Shown one piece after another: positions 26,916 to 36,282 of a stretch of 64,000 nucleotides of DNA. A program made the position numbers and the translations under genes. A model generated the notes under the pieces. The model made no database searches. It was not told where the DNA came from and saw nothing but the letters and a program-made list of their open reading frames with translations. Positions within the stretch are counted from its first letter, which is position 1. Every line of letters begins with the position of its first letter. Source of the stretch: Moraxella catarrhalis (GTDB taxonomy: Bacteria; Pseudomonadota; Gammaproteobacteria; Pseudomonadales; Moraxellaceae); assembly GCF_001656295.1 (NCBI RefSeq), contig NZ_LXHE01000022.1:1-64000 (forward strand), read 5' to 3'.

Positions 26916-26997
26916 CATGTTTGAATAATTTTACGATTTTTAGATAAGTTTGCCCATCAATTGGAATGAGATGGCTGGGAAATAATTTGGGGTAGCT

Positions 26998-27966
26998 ATG
27001 CAGTGGAGTGGTCTTTGGTTAATTTTAGCGTTGATGGTTGTGATTTTGGGCGTATTTTTTGTGATGCGTAATTTGCGTCGTAATAATTTGGCACCAGAAT
27101 CTGAAGCCTTGGGCGTAAAAACCAAATATGGATTACCGATTATTCCAAGAGACGAAAGGGTCTTGCCGTCTAGAGTTGAGAGTTCAAATAAAAAAGTAGA
27201 GCCTGAAGATGCATTATCCAGTATGGCGGCTGCTGTGGCGGCTGCACCTGTGATGTCACAAACCTCACACGCACAAATGGTTGATAAGCCTTTAAAAGAG
27301 GATAACAAAGTAAATCAGGCTAATACGCAGGCAAAAATTGATGTAAATTCACAAGATCAAGATAGTATTCGCATCAATAATCCAAGTGACGGTCTGTCGC
27401 ACGCTCAAGATTGGCAAGCGTATGATGATGAAAATCAGGACGCTGATTATGTGGTAGATATGACCTTTGATAAACGCTCGGCTGTGCTCGATGAGCATTT
27501 GGATGAACGCCGAGCTTTTGACCAAAATAATGACCCTTTGCTGAATGCAACAGAAACGGTGAGCGTTGCCATTATGCCACGCAACTCGTTTGCTGGGTTG
27601 CCAGGTCGTACCGTACTTGAAATTGTGCGTACATATGGTATGAAATATGGTGTTATGAATCTATTTCATCGCTATGAAAATGAAGATGGTACAGGTGATT
27701 TGTGGTTTAGTATGATGGGCGTTGGATATGAGGGAGTGTGTGCATTTGACTTAAACAGTTTGCCCGAATCCCATTTTATGGGGTTGACTTTATTTTTGGC
27801 ACTACCGCATCCACATGCGTTAAGAGGATTTGACAGCATGGTCTCGGTGGCACATATGATTGCTCAGGACTTGTCGGCAGATATACTTGATGAGCAAGGT
27901 AATTTGTTTGATGATACTTATTTTGCGAAGCTTCGTTCGGTCGTTGCTGAGCATAACGCCAATTGA
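26998..27966 (+). CDS. zipA: Cell division protein ZipA
   Basis: The protein has 322 residues. Residues 3-25 are a membrane anchor (WLILALMVVILGVFFVMRN), then comes a basic patch and a low-complexity acidic/polar linker to about 185, and the last 130 residues match the ZipA FtsZ-binding domain (IMPRNSFAGLPGRTVLEIVRTYGMKYG, then VCAFDLNSLPE). ZipA tethers FtsZ to the membrane. The protein is divergent from E. coli ZipA in the linker, as usual. mutM lies convergent beyond a terminator. Confidence 0.85.
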   Translation: MQWSGLWLILALMVVILGVFFVMRNLRRNNLAPESEALGVKTKYGLPIIPRDERVLPSRVESSNKKVEPEDALSSMAAAVAAAPVMSQTSHAQMVDKPLKEDNKVNQANTQAKIDVNSQDQDSIRINNPSDGLSHAQDWQAYDDENQDADYVVDMTFDKRSAVLDEHLDERRAFDQNNDPLLNATETVSVAIMPRNSFAGLPGRTVLEIVRTYGMKYGVMNLFHRYENEDGTGDLWFSMMGVGYEGVCAFDLNSLPESHFMGLTLFLALPHPHALRGFDSMVSVAHMIAQDLSADILDEQGNLFDDTYFAKLRSVVAEHNAN

Positions 27967-27983
27967 TGACTTCTCCAAAAAAC

Positions 27984-28008
27984 AGCCCAATCGTGGGCTA
28001 TTTTTTTT
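27984..28008. terminator. Terminator between zipA and mutM
   Basis: AGCCCA (27984-27989) pairs with TGGGCT (27994-27999), followed by eight T residues on the plus strand. It clearly ends zipA; A residues on its left side would also provide T residues to the opposite strand. Confidence 0.8.
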
Positions 28009-28014
28009 GGCAAA

Positions 28015-28923
28015 TTAATTGTTATTGCTTGGGTCATTGTAATCATGATAAGGCTGGCAGTTTGGACAATAGACGCTTGCCCGACCACTGATTTTGATAT
28101 TTTCAAGCAAACTACCGCAAGTGGTACATGATTCCCCTTGCCTGCCATAGACGAGCAAGGTTTGCTGAAAATAACCCGTCTTACCACCGCCAACTGTAAA
28201 ATCCCGAAGGGTTGAACCACCTTGGGCGATGGCACGAGCTAATATTTGTTTGATGTGATGAGTTAATCGTACCAGCTTATCTTCATGAACCAAATAGGCA
28301 GGCGTGAGCGGATGAATGCCTGACAAAAACAAACTTTCGGCGGCATAAATATTGCCCACGCCAACCACAACGGACTGATCCATAATCAGTGATTTGATGG
28401 GTTTATTTAAAGGTTTTTGATGAGATTTGGGACGCATGATGTATCTGATGAGATAGTTAGCATCAAAATCATTGCTCAAAGGCTCAGGTCCTAAGTGTGC
28501 CAAAAATCGTGCGTAGGTGTTTGGCTGATCGATATAATCATCATTGACGAGCCAAAGAATCATGCCAAAGCGTCTAGGATCATGATAATGTAAAGTAATG
28601 ATTTTGCCATGAGAATCGGTAAAATCAATCAAGACATGATCGTGCTTGCGGGGTGGTTCATCGATATGCTGTTGTAAGCTGCCCGACATGCCCAAATGAA
28701 TCAGTAAAGTTTTTTGGCGACTGTCATGTGCGTGATAAAAATCTAATAGTAAATATTTAGCACGCCGCTGTAGTTTGGTTAGGACAAAGCCAACCAAACT
28801 GTCCAAATCTTTGGCAATATCATAGCGTAAGCGTGGATGCCTGACTTGAACGCATGTGACAGTTTGACCAATCAATGGTTCAAGGCTTAATTTTGTCGTC
28901 TCAACTTCGGGTAATTCTGGCAT
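28015..28923 (-). CDS. mutM: Formamidopyrimidine-DNA glycosylase (8-oxoguanine repair)
   Basis: The protein has 302 residues, slightly longer than the 269 of E. coli. It removes oxidised purines and cuts the strand with its N-terminal proline (MPELPEVETTKL, Pro2 catalytic). HPRLRYDI and HLGMSGSL, VGVGNIYAAESLF and the C-terminal zinc finger (CTTCGSLLE... YCPNCQ, CxxC and CxxC spaced 16 residues) are visible. It has an added acidic/Asn tail (about 10 residues) after the zinc finger. Confidence 0.95.
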   Translation of the reverse strand: MPELPEVETTKLSLEPLIGQTVTCVQVRHPRLRYDIAKDLDSLVGFVLTKLQRRAKYLLLDFYHAHDSRQKTLLIHLGMSGSLQQHIDEPPRKHDHVLIDFTDSHGKIITLHYHDPRRFGMILWLVNDDYIDQPNTYARFLAHLGPEPLSNDFDANYLIRYIMRPKSHQKPLNKPIKSLIMDQSVVVGVGNIYAAESLFLSGIHPLTPAYLVHEDKLVRLTHHIKQILARAIAQGGSTLRDFTVGGGKTGYFQQTLLVYGRQGESCTTCGSLLENIKISGRASVYCPNCQPYHDYNDPSNNN

Positions 28924-28952
28924 GATAATTGGCTAACTTTAATAGGCTGATT

Positions 28953-31319
28953 TTAAGTGGTTGCACGGCGAGCATGTAGCACACTGGGCTGCTGTTCTAT
29001 TTTGTTGAGTAGGCGTGATAAATGTGCAATGCCTGCCACCTCAACATAAAACTTCATATGACTGATTGCACCATCATTAAAGACAGTTTCAGCACGGTGA
29101 ATATTGACTTTTTCTCGATCAATCACATGTACCAAATCACGCAACAGTCCGTTGGTATTTTGGGCTTCAACATGGATGACCACAGGCTGATAGCGTCCAA
29201 AGCTTTCTTGCCAGCGTGCGATCACAGAGCGATCTGGCTCACGCTCAATTAAGCGTAAATACTCAGGGCAACCATCATTGTGGATACTGACCCCGCTTGA
29301 TAAGGTGATAAATCCAGCAATCGGTTCGCCATGTACGGGGTTACAACATTTTGCCAAATGTATCTCAACATTATCAAGGTCTTCAAGCTCAATTTTGTAT
29401 TTATTGGGGCGAATCGGGTTTTTGATTTCAATTTTGGCTTTATCAGGCACTTGGGCGGTTAAATTAAGCTTTTGGGCGACCAAATTACTGATTTGTGTGA
29501 CGGTAATATCACCAATGACCAACGCCACATACAGATCATCTTCATGTTTGACATTCAGATCGGTAAAGTACTCCGATAGGCTGATTTGATTGGGTGAAAT
29601 TGATAAACGATCGAACTCTTTGAGTAATAACGCCTTGCCTGTTTCAATGTTTTTATCCCGATCTTGCTTATTGAACCATTGACGCAGTTTGGATTTTGCC
29701 CGTGTGGTATGGATATAGCCAAGCGATGCCATCAACCAATCACGATTTGGTTCACGACTGGATTTGGTGATGATTTCAATTTGGTCACCCGTTTTTGGCT
29801 GATAAGTCAGCGGTACATAGCGACCATTTACCCGTGCACCTTGAGCACGGTTACCCACTTCAGTATGCACATAATACGCAAAGTCAAGCACCGTTGCACC
29901 TTTTGGCAGCTCAGTGATATCGCCATCACGGCTAAACACATAAATCCGCTCGGCATTATCAATATCAAGCTCGATATCTTCTTCGCCATCTGCTTTTTCA
30001 TTGCCCAAAAGCTGACGCAGTGAGCTGATTTTTTGGGTGAGATAGTCGTCCTTTTTGGCTTTGAGTCCTTCTTTGTAATTGACATGCGATGCCTTGCCAA
30101 GCTCTGCCTCAAAATGCATATCAAAGGTACGAATCTGAACCTCAAGTGTACGCTGCTCAGCGATGACTGCGGTATGTAGTGATTTATACCCATTGGGCTT
30201 AGGATTGGTGATGTAGTCATCAAATTGCTCAGGAATATGCCGCCATAAACCATGCACAATGCCCAGTGTATAGTAGCATTCGGCATTGGTATTGACCATC
30301 ACACGCAAAGCACGAATGTCATAAAGCTGATCAAAAGAAAGATTCTTTGACTTCATCTTACGCCAAATCGAATAAATATGCTTGACACGCCCCGACACTT
30401 CGCCTTGGATACCTGCACGCTCAAGCTCTTGGCTAAGCTTGGATTGAACCAGCTGAATATAAGCTTCTCGTTCGCTGCGTTTTTCGGCAAGCAGACTTGC
30501 GATTTTTTTATATTCATCAGGTGCAAGATAGCGAAATGCCAAGTCCTCAAGCTCCCATTTAAGCTGAGCGATGGAGAGTCGATGTGCAAGCGGTGCATAA
30601 ATGGTCATCACCTCTCTTGCGACTCTTTTTTGGCGGTCAGGAGGTGCAAAGGACAGCTCACGCATCGCAAAGGTGCGTTCAGCCAATTTGATTAGCACAG
30701 CACGCACATCATTGGTTGTGCTGATGAGCATGCTATAAATATTAGAAAGTTGCTCTCTTTGATTAGACTCAAAATAATCTTCAAGTCGTTGATTGCTCTC
30801 AATGCTTTCAGATAATCTGCCCATCGCTAAAGCATCCAGCACCAAATGGGCAATGTCCTCCCCAAAATTTGCCCGAATCGTCTGAATACTGACCAATTCA
30901 CGGCGTGCTGTACGATAAAGCATCGCAGCGGCTAAGGCATTTTCATTTTGAAAAAGATACGCCAAAATATCCGCCATACCAATACCTGTGATATAAGCAC
31001 CTGAGCGGGTGACATGGGGCTTGTTGGCATGGATTTGTACAAATTGGCAGGCTTGGCGTAAGATGGGCAGATCTTCTTTACCAATGCGAGCGGCAACATG
31101 ACAAATCCAAGTCTCAATATCGATATCTGACACATTGATATCACAAGGGTTGGTCGCGCCACTACTGTGATCAATTGCACTAATGAGTTTATGATTGGCA
31201 AGCTGTGCCTTAAAATCTGGATGTAGCTGCTTGGCAACCAAACTGGCTGCCAAAGTTGCGCTATCCATGCTGCTGCTATTACCGCCCAACAAGGGTAGGC
31301 TGTCTCGTATCTGAACCAC
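28953..31319 (-). CDS. relA: (p)ppGpp synthetase RelA
   Basis: The protein has 788 residues. In order: a degenerate N-terminal hydrolase-like domain in which the HDxxED catalytic motif is absent (the place reads YRTARRELVS), the synthetase domain (YDIRALRVMV, then a QFDDYITNPKPNGYKSLHT stretch and the acidic residue in LEVQIRT), a TGS domain (TELPKGATVLDFAYYVHTEVG, about 460-520), a zinc/CC region (HLAKCCNPVHGEPIAGF) and an ACT domain at the end. Loss of the HD residues makes it the monofunctional, ribosome-activated RelA type. The charge motif in the synthetase is QFDD; E. coli RelA has EFDD. It is the last gene before a 680-bp empty stretch. Confidence 0.94.
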   Translation of the reverse strand: MVQIRDSLPLLGGNSSSMDSATLAASLVAKQLHPDFKAQLANHKLISAIDHSSGATNPCDINVSDIDIETWICHVAARIGKEDLPILRQACQFVQIHANKPHVTRSGAYITGIGMADILAYLFQNENALAAAMLYRTARRELVSIQTIRANFGEDIAHLVLDALAMGRLSESIESNQRLEDYFESNQREQLSNIYSMLISTTNDVRAVLIKLAERTFAMRELSFAPPDRQKRVAREVMTIYAPLAHRLSIAQLKWELEDLAFRYLAPDEYKKIASLLAEKRSEREAYIQLVQSKLSQELERAGIQGEVSGRVKHIYSIWRKMKSKNLSFDQLYDIRALRVMVNTNAECYYTLGIVHGLWRHIPEQFDDYITNPKPNGYKSLHTAVIAEQRTLEVQIRTFDMHFEAELGKASHVNYKEGLKAKKDDYLTQKISSLRQLLGNEKADGEEDIELDIDNAERIYVFSRDGDITELPKGATVLDFAYYVHTEVGNRAQGARVNGRYVPLTYQPKTGDQIEIITKSSREPNRDWLMASLGYIHTTRAKSKLRQWFNKQDRDKNIETGKALLLKEFDRLSISPNQISLSEYFTDLNVKHEDDLYVALVIGDITVTQISNLVAQKLNLTAQVPDKAKIEIKNPIRPNKYKIELEDLDNVEIHLAKCCNPVHGEPIAGFITLSSGVSIHNDGCPEYLRLIEREPDRSVIARWQESFGRYQPVVIHVEAQNTNGLLRDLVHVIDREKVNIHRAETVFNDGAISHMKFYVEVAGIAHLSRLLNKIEQQPSVLHARRATT

Positions 31320-31648
31320 GGCAAATCCTTGTAAATCTAAAAAACAAATAATTTCAATGATTTCTAGGTTGTATTATTATAAATTGTTAAGTTAATGCAT
31401 AAGCTATTATCGCACCTTGTCATCAAATTTTAAAGGACAAAAGCATAATTTTCAAACAAATCGTTATGCCAAAAAAGACAATCCTCATCTAAAGATACTT
31501 AATATCATACAAAATAGCATACAAAATCCCAACGCTAAAGTATCAACTCAGCCGACTGTGTCCATCTTGGTGTGTCTATACGGCTGTATATCATAAACCG
31601 AATCTGTTGAATTTTTATGAAATAAAACAAGCATTTGCCCAAAAGATA

Positions 31649-31657
31649 TGCTATAAT
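31649..31657 (+). promoter_or_regulatory. Extended -10 promoter for the DEAD-box gene
   Basis: TGCTATAAT: a TG extension and a perfect TATAAT (31652-31657). No -35 is evident at the right distance. The start codon is about 345 bases downstream. Confidence 0.5.
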
Positions 31658-31814
31658 TATTTTTTGTGAATTGTTCACACTCGCTATTTGATGACATCGC
31701 ACCGATATTGATACGGAATTTTCCGAGCGTTCTAGATTTTTATCAGTTCAATACAATCAGCTTTTGATTGATTATCTTAATTTACTGTCGCGATGATTTT
31801 GGCTTGTAAGACTT

Positions 31815-31833
31815 GGGGGATATACCCCTTTTT
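31815..31833 (+). terminator. Terminator-like stem in the DEAD-box leader
   Basis: GGGG (31815-31818) can pair with CCCC (31825-31828), directly followed by TTTTT (31829-31833). The stem is short, so this is weak as an intrinsic terminator but fits an attenuator in the leader. Confidence 0.35.
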
Positions 31834-32003
31834 GATGAGTATTAGTCAAGCAACAGCGACAAACCTGCCACCACATTCAAAATGCCATTGATAAGATCCC
31901 AAGGCTTAAGCCCATCAGCTTAGCGACATTGGCGGTCTGTGTTATTTATTAAATAAATACATTTGCATTGGCTCATCAGCGGGGCATATCAGTTGAGATA
32001 ATT

Positions 32004-33749
32004 ATGACCGAATCAACCACCCAAACCACTGACAGCACCACCGAAAATTTTGTACCACAGTTTAGTGACTTGGGACTTAATAAACCCATCTTAAAAGCAC
32101 TGACAAAAAGTGGTTATACCACACCCACGCCAATCCAAGCTCAAGCCATTCCACATGCTCTAAATGGTCGTGATTTGCTTTTGTCAGCCCAAACTGGCTC
32201 TGGCAAGACAGCAGCATTTGTTTTGCCTGTCTTGGATAAAATGAGCCGTAAGCCGACCATCGAAAAGCATGTACAAGCACTTATCCTAACGCCAACGCGT
32301 GAGCTTGCACTACAAGTCCAAGACAGTGTACGACGCTATGGCGATGGCATGCGTAATATGTTTAGCGTGCCTTTGGTGGGCGGTGCACCTTATGGCGGTC
32401 AGCTGCGTGCCTTAAAAAAAGGCGTACAAGTCATCATCGCAACGCCAGGCCGCTTGATTGACCATATGCGTGAAGGCCGTGTTGACTTATCAAAACTGGA
32501 TATGCTGATTTTAGATGAAGCAGATCGTATGCTTGACATGGGATTTGCAGATGATATTAAAGAAATTCTACAAAACACGCCCAAGACACGCCAAACCGTG
32601 ATGTCCTCAGCCACTTGGGATGGTGCGGTTGGTAAAATTGCTGAAAGCTTTACGGTTAATCCTGAAAAAGTTTCTATTAAAGTTGAGTCAGCACATATCG
32701 ATGAAAGTGTGTATTATTGTGATGATTTTAACCACAAAAATAATATCTTGCTTCAAGTATTAAATAACCCTGAAATTAAGCAAGCGGTGATTTTTGCAGC
32801 CACAAAAATGTCCACAGAAAAATTGGCAGCGCAGCTTGTCGAAGCGGGTTTTAAGGCACGCTATTTGCATGGTGATTTGCCTCAAGGTAAACGAAATCGT
32901 ATCGTTAGTGATATGAAATCGGGCAAATGTGATTTGTTGGTCGCTACTGATGTTGCTGCACGGGGCATTGATATTTCAGCCATTAGCCATGTGATAAATT
33001 ATGATTTACCTCGTCAAGTTGAGGATTATGTGCATCGTATTGGCCGCTGTGGTCGGGCAGGTCGTACTGGCGTGGCGGTGAATTTATGCAGTATCGATGA
33101 CAATCGTCAGCTTGAGCATATTAATCGTTATCTGAAGCGACAAATGAGCGTCTCAACCATCGAAGGATTAGAGCCACGCCGTAATTTTGGTATCCAATCA
33201 CAAGAGCGTCGCCGTGGTCGCAGCAAGTCTCAAAACCGTACTCGCCAAGATGGTCGACAAAATTTTGAGCGTACTGAAAATAAATTTGGTAGCCGTAATC
33301 GCCATGAACATCGTCATGAGCGTTCATTTGAGGGCAAGCGTGAACGATTTGAGGATCGTGAACGCAGCGTTTATCGTCGTGAAAATGATGAAAATCATGA
33401 GCGTCGTAATAGTCGCTTTGAGGCTCGCTCTGATCGCCGTTTTGATAAAAACAGACAAGGTTATTATCAAGCTGATGGCACAGCTCGCCAAGATAAAAAA
33501 GCGTATACGCACAATTTTGATCGCCGTGACAACGATCGTAACGATACTCGATTTGATAAGCCTGCCAAAAAATTTGGCACACAAACCGACTTTGATCGTC
33601 CAAAACGCAACAAAGCATTTGGTGATAAAGCCAAGCCAAATACAGGTTTTGATAAATTTGGTGGTAAGTCTCGCCCAAAGGCAGCTGAAGAGATCTTTTT
33701 TGCCAAGCGACAAGATAAAAAAGCCAAGCGTAGATTTGGTGAATTTTAA
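32004..33749 (+). CDS. DEAD-box ATP-dependent RNA helicase (RhlE/DeaD-like)
   Basis: The protein has 581 residues from ATG 32004; a longer frame to 31968 lacks a good start. Domain 1 has the Q motif (GYTTPTPIQAQAI), AQTGSGKTAAF, PTRELALQ, the DEAD motif in LILDEADRML and SAT (SSATWDG). Domain 2 ends with HRIGRCGRAGRTG. The last 190 residues are an arginine- and aspartate-rich tail with many FD, RR and DR pairs, as in cold-shock RNA helicases that bind RNA loosely. Such helicases remodel mRNA and ribosome precursors. The long structured leader is in keeping with cold regulation or autoregulation. Which of RhlE, DeaD or another it is cannot be told from this. Confidence 0.92.
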   Translation: MTESTTQTTDSTTENFVPQFSDLGLNKPILKALTKSGYTTPTPIQAQAIPHALNGRDLLLSAQTGSGKTAAFVLPVLDKMSRKPTIEKHVQALILTPTRELALQVQDSVRRYGDGMRNMFSVPLVGGAPYGGQLRALKKGVQVIIATPGRLIDHMREGRVDLSKLDMLILDEADRMLDMGFADDIKEILQNTPKTRQTVMSSATWDGAVGKIAESFTVNPEKVSIKVESAHIDESVYYCDDFNHKNNILLQVLNNPEIKQAVIFAATKMSTEKLAAQLVEAGFKARYLHGDLPQGKRNRIVSDMKSGKCDLLVATDVAARGIDISAISHVINYDLPRQVEDYVHRIGRCGRAGRTGVAVNLCSIDDNRQLEHINRYLKRQMSVSTIEGLEPRRNFGIQSQERRRGRSKSQNRTRQDGRQNFERTENKFGSRNRHEHRHERSFEGKRERFEDRERSVYRRENDENHERRNSRFEARSDRRFDKNRQGYYQADGTARQDKKAYTHNFDRRDNDRNDTRFDKPAKKFGTQTDFDRPKRNKAFGDKAKPNTGFDKFGGKSRPKAAEEIFFAKRQDKKAKRRFGEF

Positions 33750-33762
33750 GTCTTTTTAACCC

Positions 33763-33800
33763 AAAACACCCTCAAAGATATGTTTTGAGGGTGTTTTTTT
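33763..33800. terminator. Bidirectional terminator between the DEAD-box gene and rlmD
   Basis: AAAACACCCTCAAA (33763-33776) pairs with TTTTGAGGGTGTTTT (33783-33797), with further T residues. The two genes converge on it. Confidence 0.88.
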
Positions 33801-33805
33801 GTGGT

Positions 33806-35344
33806 TTAAGCATCAATACGCTCAAATCGTGCGATGCTCTCAACATGGCCTGTATGGCTAAACATATCCATCACACCAGCATGTGTCAGCCGATAGCCAG
33901 CTTCTATGAGTGCTTTGGTATCTCGAGCCAGTGTGACAGGGTTGCACGAGACATAAACGATGCGTTTGGCATTAAATTTTGGCAAGTATGTCATCACCTC
34001 CCAAGCACCTGAGCGGGGTGGGTCGATCAAAAGTGCGTCAAAGCAATTATTGCCCGTTGCCCATGGCTGATCGCTCAAATCTTGGGTCAAATCTTTGGCA
34101 TAAAATTCAGTATGGGCAATGCCATTGGCACAAGCATTCATTTTGGCGCGTTCGGTCATCTGCTCACTGCCTTCAACACCGACCACAAAACCACTTTCGC
34201 CAACTTGTCTTGCCAAGACTAAGCTAAAATTACCCAATCCGCAAAATAAATCCAGTACACGCTCACCTTTTTGTAGGTTTAACAGTTCGCTTGCCAAATC
34301 CATCATTTTTTGATTGACGGATAAATTAACTTGCGTAAAATCCAATGGCGAAAATTCATAAGTCAACTCAAAATTTGGTAGATGATAAAACAGACCACCT
34401 GTGGGTGGTACAGTCAGCGAAGTTGGACGCGCATCTTTGGTATCGATGCGATGTACGCTGTCTGCGCCTTTTGGTTGTAAGAACAGTTGCCAGTTGCGAG
34501 CTGCAAAAAATTGACGCAATTTCGCCAAGTCTTCATCATCAAGCTCCTGCATATGACGCACAATAACCGCAACCGATTTGATGCTGTCAGGCACATGTGG
34601 CAGTGTCTGCCCCATGGCAATCTCAAGCTGTGGAATGCTATCTCGTGCATTTAGGTCGGTGATGAGTGCTTTTAAATTTTCAAGCTCAAAGCCGATGCGT
34701 TTATCTAAGATATGGCATTCATTGAGTTCTGCCAAAAAGTTACTGGCGCGTTCACGAAAACCGACCAGTGCCGATTCTTTTTTGGCAACATAGCGTACAC
34801 CCATGCGTGCTTTGGTACGATAGCCAAGACGGTCACCAACCAAAGGCTCAAGCCAAATATCAGGCTCGATGCCTGCTTGATGTATGAGCAGCTCTTTTAG
34901 TACGGATTGTTTGAAATCAATTTGAGCATCTGCCTGCCAGTGCTGTAGACTACATCCGCCACACACCCCAAAATGTGGACAGGGCGGCATTTGACGCTGT
35001 GGGTGGGCATGATTGACGACTTGTAAGGCATCGCCTTCTTCAAAATTTTTCTTAGAATTGGTCATCTTGACCAAGGCAGTTTCGCCTGGTAATGCAAAGC
35101 TGATAAAGACTTTTTTGCCTGCTTTATCAGGATTGTGGGTGGCGTTATCGGCGTCATAAACTGCCACGCCACGCCCATCGTGTGCTAAGTTTGTGATATG
35201 AAACTCAAGGGGTGGTGCATCTGCCAAACGCTTGCGTGCACGAGCGGTGGGCTTGCCTTTTTTGCTGGGACTTGCGATGAGTGAATGCGCTGTCATATGA
35301 AAAATATGCCTGTCGTTAGATGGGTGTTGGACTTGGGTTGTCAT
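33806..35344 (-). CDS. rlmD: 23S rRNA (uracil-1939-C5)-methyltransferase
   Basis: RlmD methylates U1939 of 23S rRNA with S-adenosylmethionine. The protein has about 512 residues from ATG 35344; TTG 35371 and ATG 35296 are alternatives and none has a clear ribosome site. A TRAM-like domain (about 40-120) is followed by the iron-sulfur cysteines in [10 protein letters not shown] and QLHW-like QHWQAD, then the SAM-binding core ([16 protein letters not shown]) and the catalytic Cys in [13 protein letters not shown] near the end. The N-terminal lysine-rich stretch ([12 protein letters not shown]) is longer than in E. coli. Confidence 0.92.
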   Translation of the reverse strand: MTTQVQHPSNDRHIFHMTAHSLIASPSKKGKPTARARKRLADAPPLEFHITNLAHDGRGVAVYDADNATHNPDKAGKKVFISFALPGETALVKMTNSKKNFEEGDALQVVNHAHPQRQMPPCPHFGVCGGCSLQHWQADAQIDFKQSVLKELLIHQAGIEPDIWLEPLVGDRLGYRTKARMGVRYVAKKESALVGFRERASNFLAELNECHILDKRIGFELENLKALITDLNARDSIPQLEIAMGQTLPHVPDSIKSVAVIVRHMQELDDEDLAKLRQFFAARNWQLFLQPKGADSVHRIDTKDARPTSLTVPPTGGLFYHLPNFELTYEFSPLDFTQVNLSVNQKMMDLASELLNLQKGERVLDLFCGLGNFSLVLARQVGESGFVVGVEGSEQMTERAKMNACANGIAHTEFYAKDLTQDLSDQPWATGNNCFDALLIDPPRSGAWEVMTYLPKFNAKRIVYVSCNPVTLARDTKALIEAGYRLTHAGVMDMFSHTGHVESIARFERIDA

Positions 35345-35514
35345 GAAAGCGATTTTGGCAAAATGATTCAATCATAAGCACCAAGCTAAGCCATGATAGA
35401 CTTTAGTTAAACGCATATTATACCATAGCGTGCTTTGGCTGTGAATTTGATTGGGAAAAGGACGATCAGCGGTTATAATGATCCCATCTTTTATCAACAC
35501 TCAAGGAATGCCCC

Positions 35515-36237
35515 ATGAATGAGATGCTGCTTGCACTGGCCAGTCTGCTGACTTCGGTGATGTCGGGTATCGCAGGCATGGGCGGTGGGATGATTTTGGT
35601 GGGGCTGTTGCCTTTATTTTTACCGGCGGCGGTGATTGTGCCTGTGCACGCCACCGCACAGCTGGCAAGCAACGCCAGTCGCACTTGGTTTGGGCGGGAG
35701 CAGATGGATTGGCGATACATTCCGCCTTATGTGGTCGGTGCGCTGGCAGGCGTGGCGGCATTTTGGCTTGTCGTGCGATTTGTCAATCTTGAGTGGGTGC
35801 CTTTATTTATCGCAGCGTATATTTTGATAACTTTATGGGTGCGTCCAGTCAATCATTGGCTCAAACACCGTGAAAATTTTTATTTGATTGGTTTTATTCA
35901 AGTGGGCGTAGGCATGTTTGTGGGCAGCCCAGGACCTTTACACATGCCACTATTGACCAGAAAATACGAAGATACGCACACGGTCGTGACGGTCGCCTCG
36001 ATGATGATGACCTTTTTTCATACTTTCAAAATTATCGCCTATGTGATGCTTGGTTTTGTGTTTATGGAATACTGGCAGATCATTGCCATTTTGGCGGTAT
36101 CAGCGACAGCAGGGTCTTGGCTGGGCGTCAAATTACGCAAGCGCTTGCCCATGCCGTGGCTAAAAACAGCCATTCCTTGGATTTTGACGCTCATTGCTGT
36201 GCAGATCATCATCCGATTTATCGTGAAAATGGGCTGA
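35515..36237 (+). CDS. TSUP-family permease (sulfite exporter TauE/SafE)
   Basis: The protein has 240 residues with seven to eight hydrophobic segments and the family repeats: SGIAGMGGGMILVGLLPLF near residue 18, HATAQLASNASR near 45, and the second-repeat counterpart VGVGMFVGSPGPLHMPLLT near 140. These proteins move sulfite, sulfonates or organic anions. Substrate unknown. It is divergent from rlmD and 45 bases from the end of the exonuclease gene on the other strand, with cysM beyond, but no operon links it to sulfur genes. Confidence 0.88.
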   Translation: MNEMLLALASLLTSVMSGIAGMGGGMILVGLLPLFLPAAVIVPVHATAQLASNASRTWFGREQMDWRYIPPYVVGALAGVAAFWLVVRFVNLEWVPLFIAAYILITLWVRPVNHWLKHRENFYLIGFIQVGVGMFVGSPGPLHMPLLTRKYEDTHTVVTVASMMMTFFHTFKIIAYVMLGFVFMEYWQIIAILAVSATAGSWLGVKLRKRLPMPWLKTAIPWILTLIAVQIIIRFIVKMG

Positions 36238-36282
36238 TTGCTTGCTATCAACTACAATCTTAAAACCAAAGACGGCTAAATC

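Larger units (their letters stand above)
26670..26997. other. 328-bp intergenic region with two hairpins
   Basis: No protein gene is seen. It contains the rpmE2 terminator (26689-26717), a TATACT at 26775-26780, a short GACGA/TCGTC stem near 26834-26846 and a terminator-like hairpin at 26873-26915. A small untranslated RNA is possible; see findings. Confidence 0.5.
31320..32003. other. 684-bp region: relA upstream side and long leader of the DEAD-box gene
   Basis: No protein gene is seen. The half next to relA is AT-rich. On the plus strand an extended -10 (31649-31657) would start a leader of about 340 bases carrying a GGGG/CCCC stem with a T run (31815-31833) and palindromes such as CGGAATTTTCCG near 31714-31725 and GGCTTAAGCC near 31905. 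Confidence 0.6.

Noticed and set aside
27984-28008. Overlap of mutM with a hidden gene
   Set aside because: The gap holds only a terminator between converging genes.
33121-33713. Long frames on both strands over the tail of the DEAD-box gene
   Set aside because: They arise from the repetitive Arg/Asp-rich coding of the helicase tail and have no sensible protein composition.
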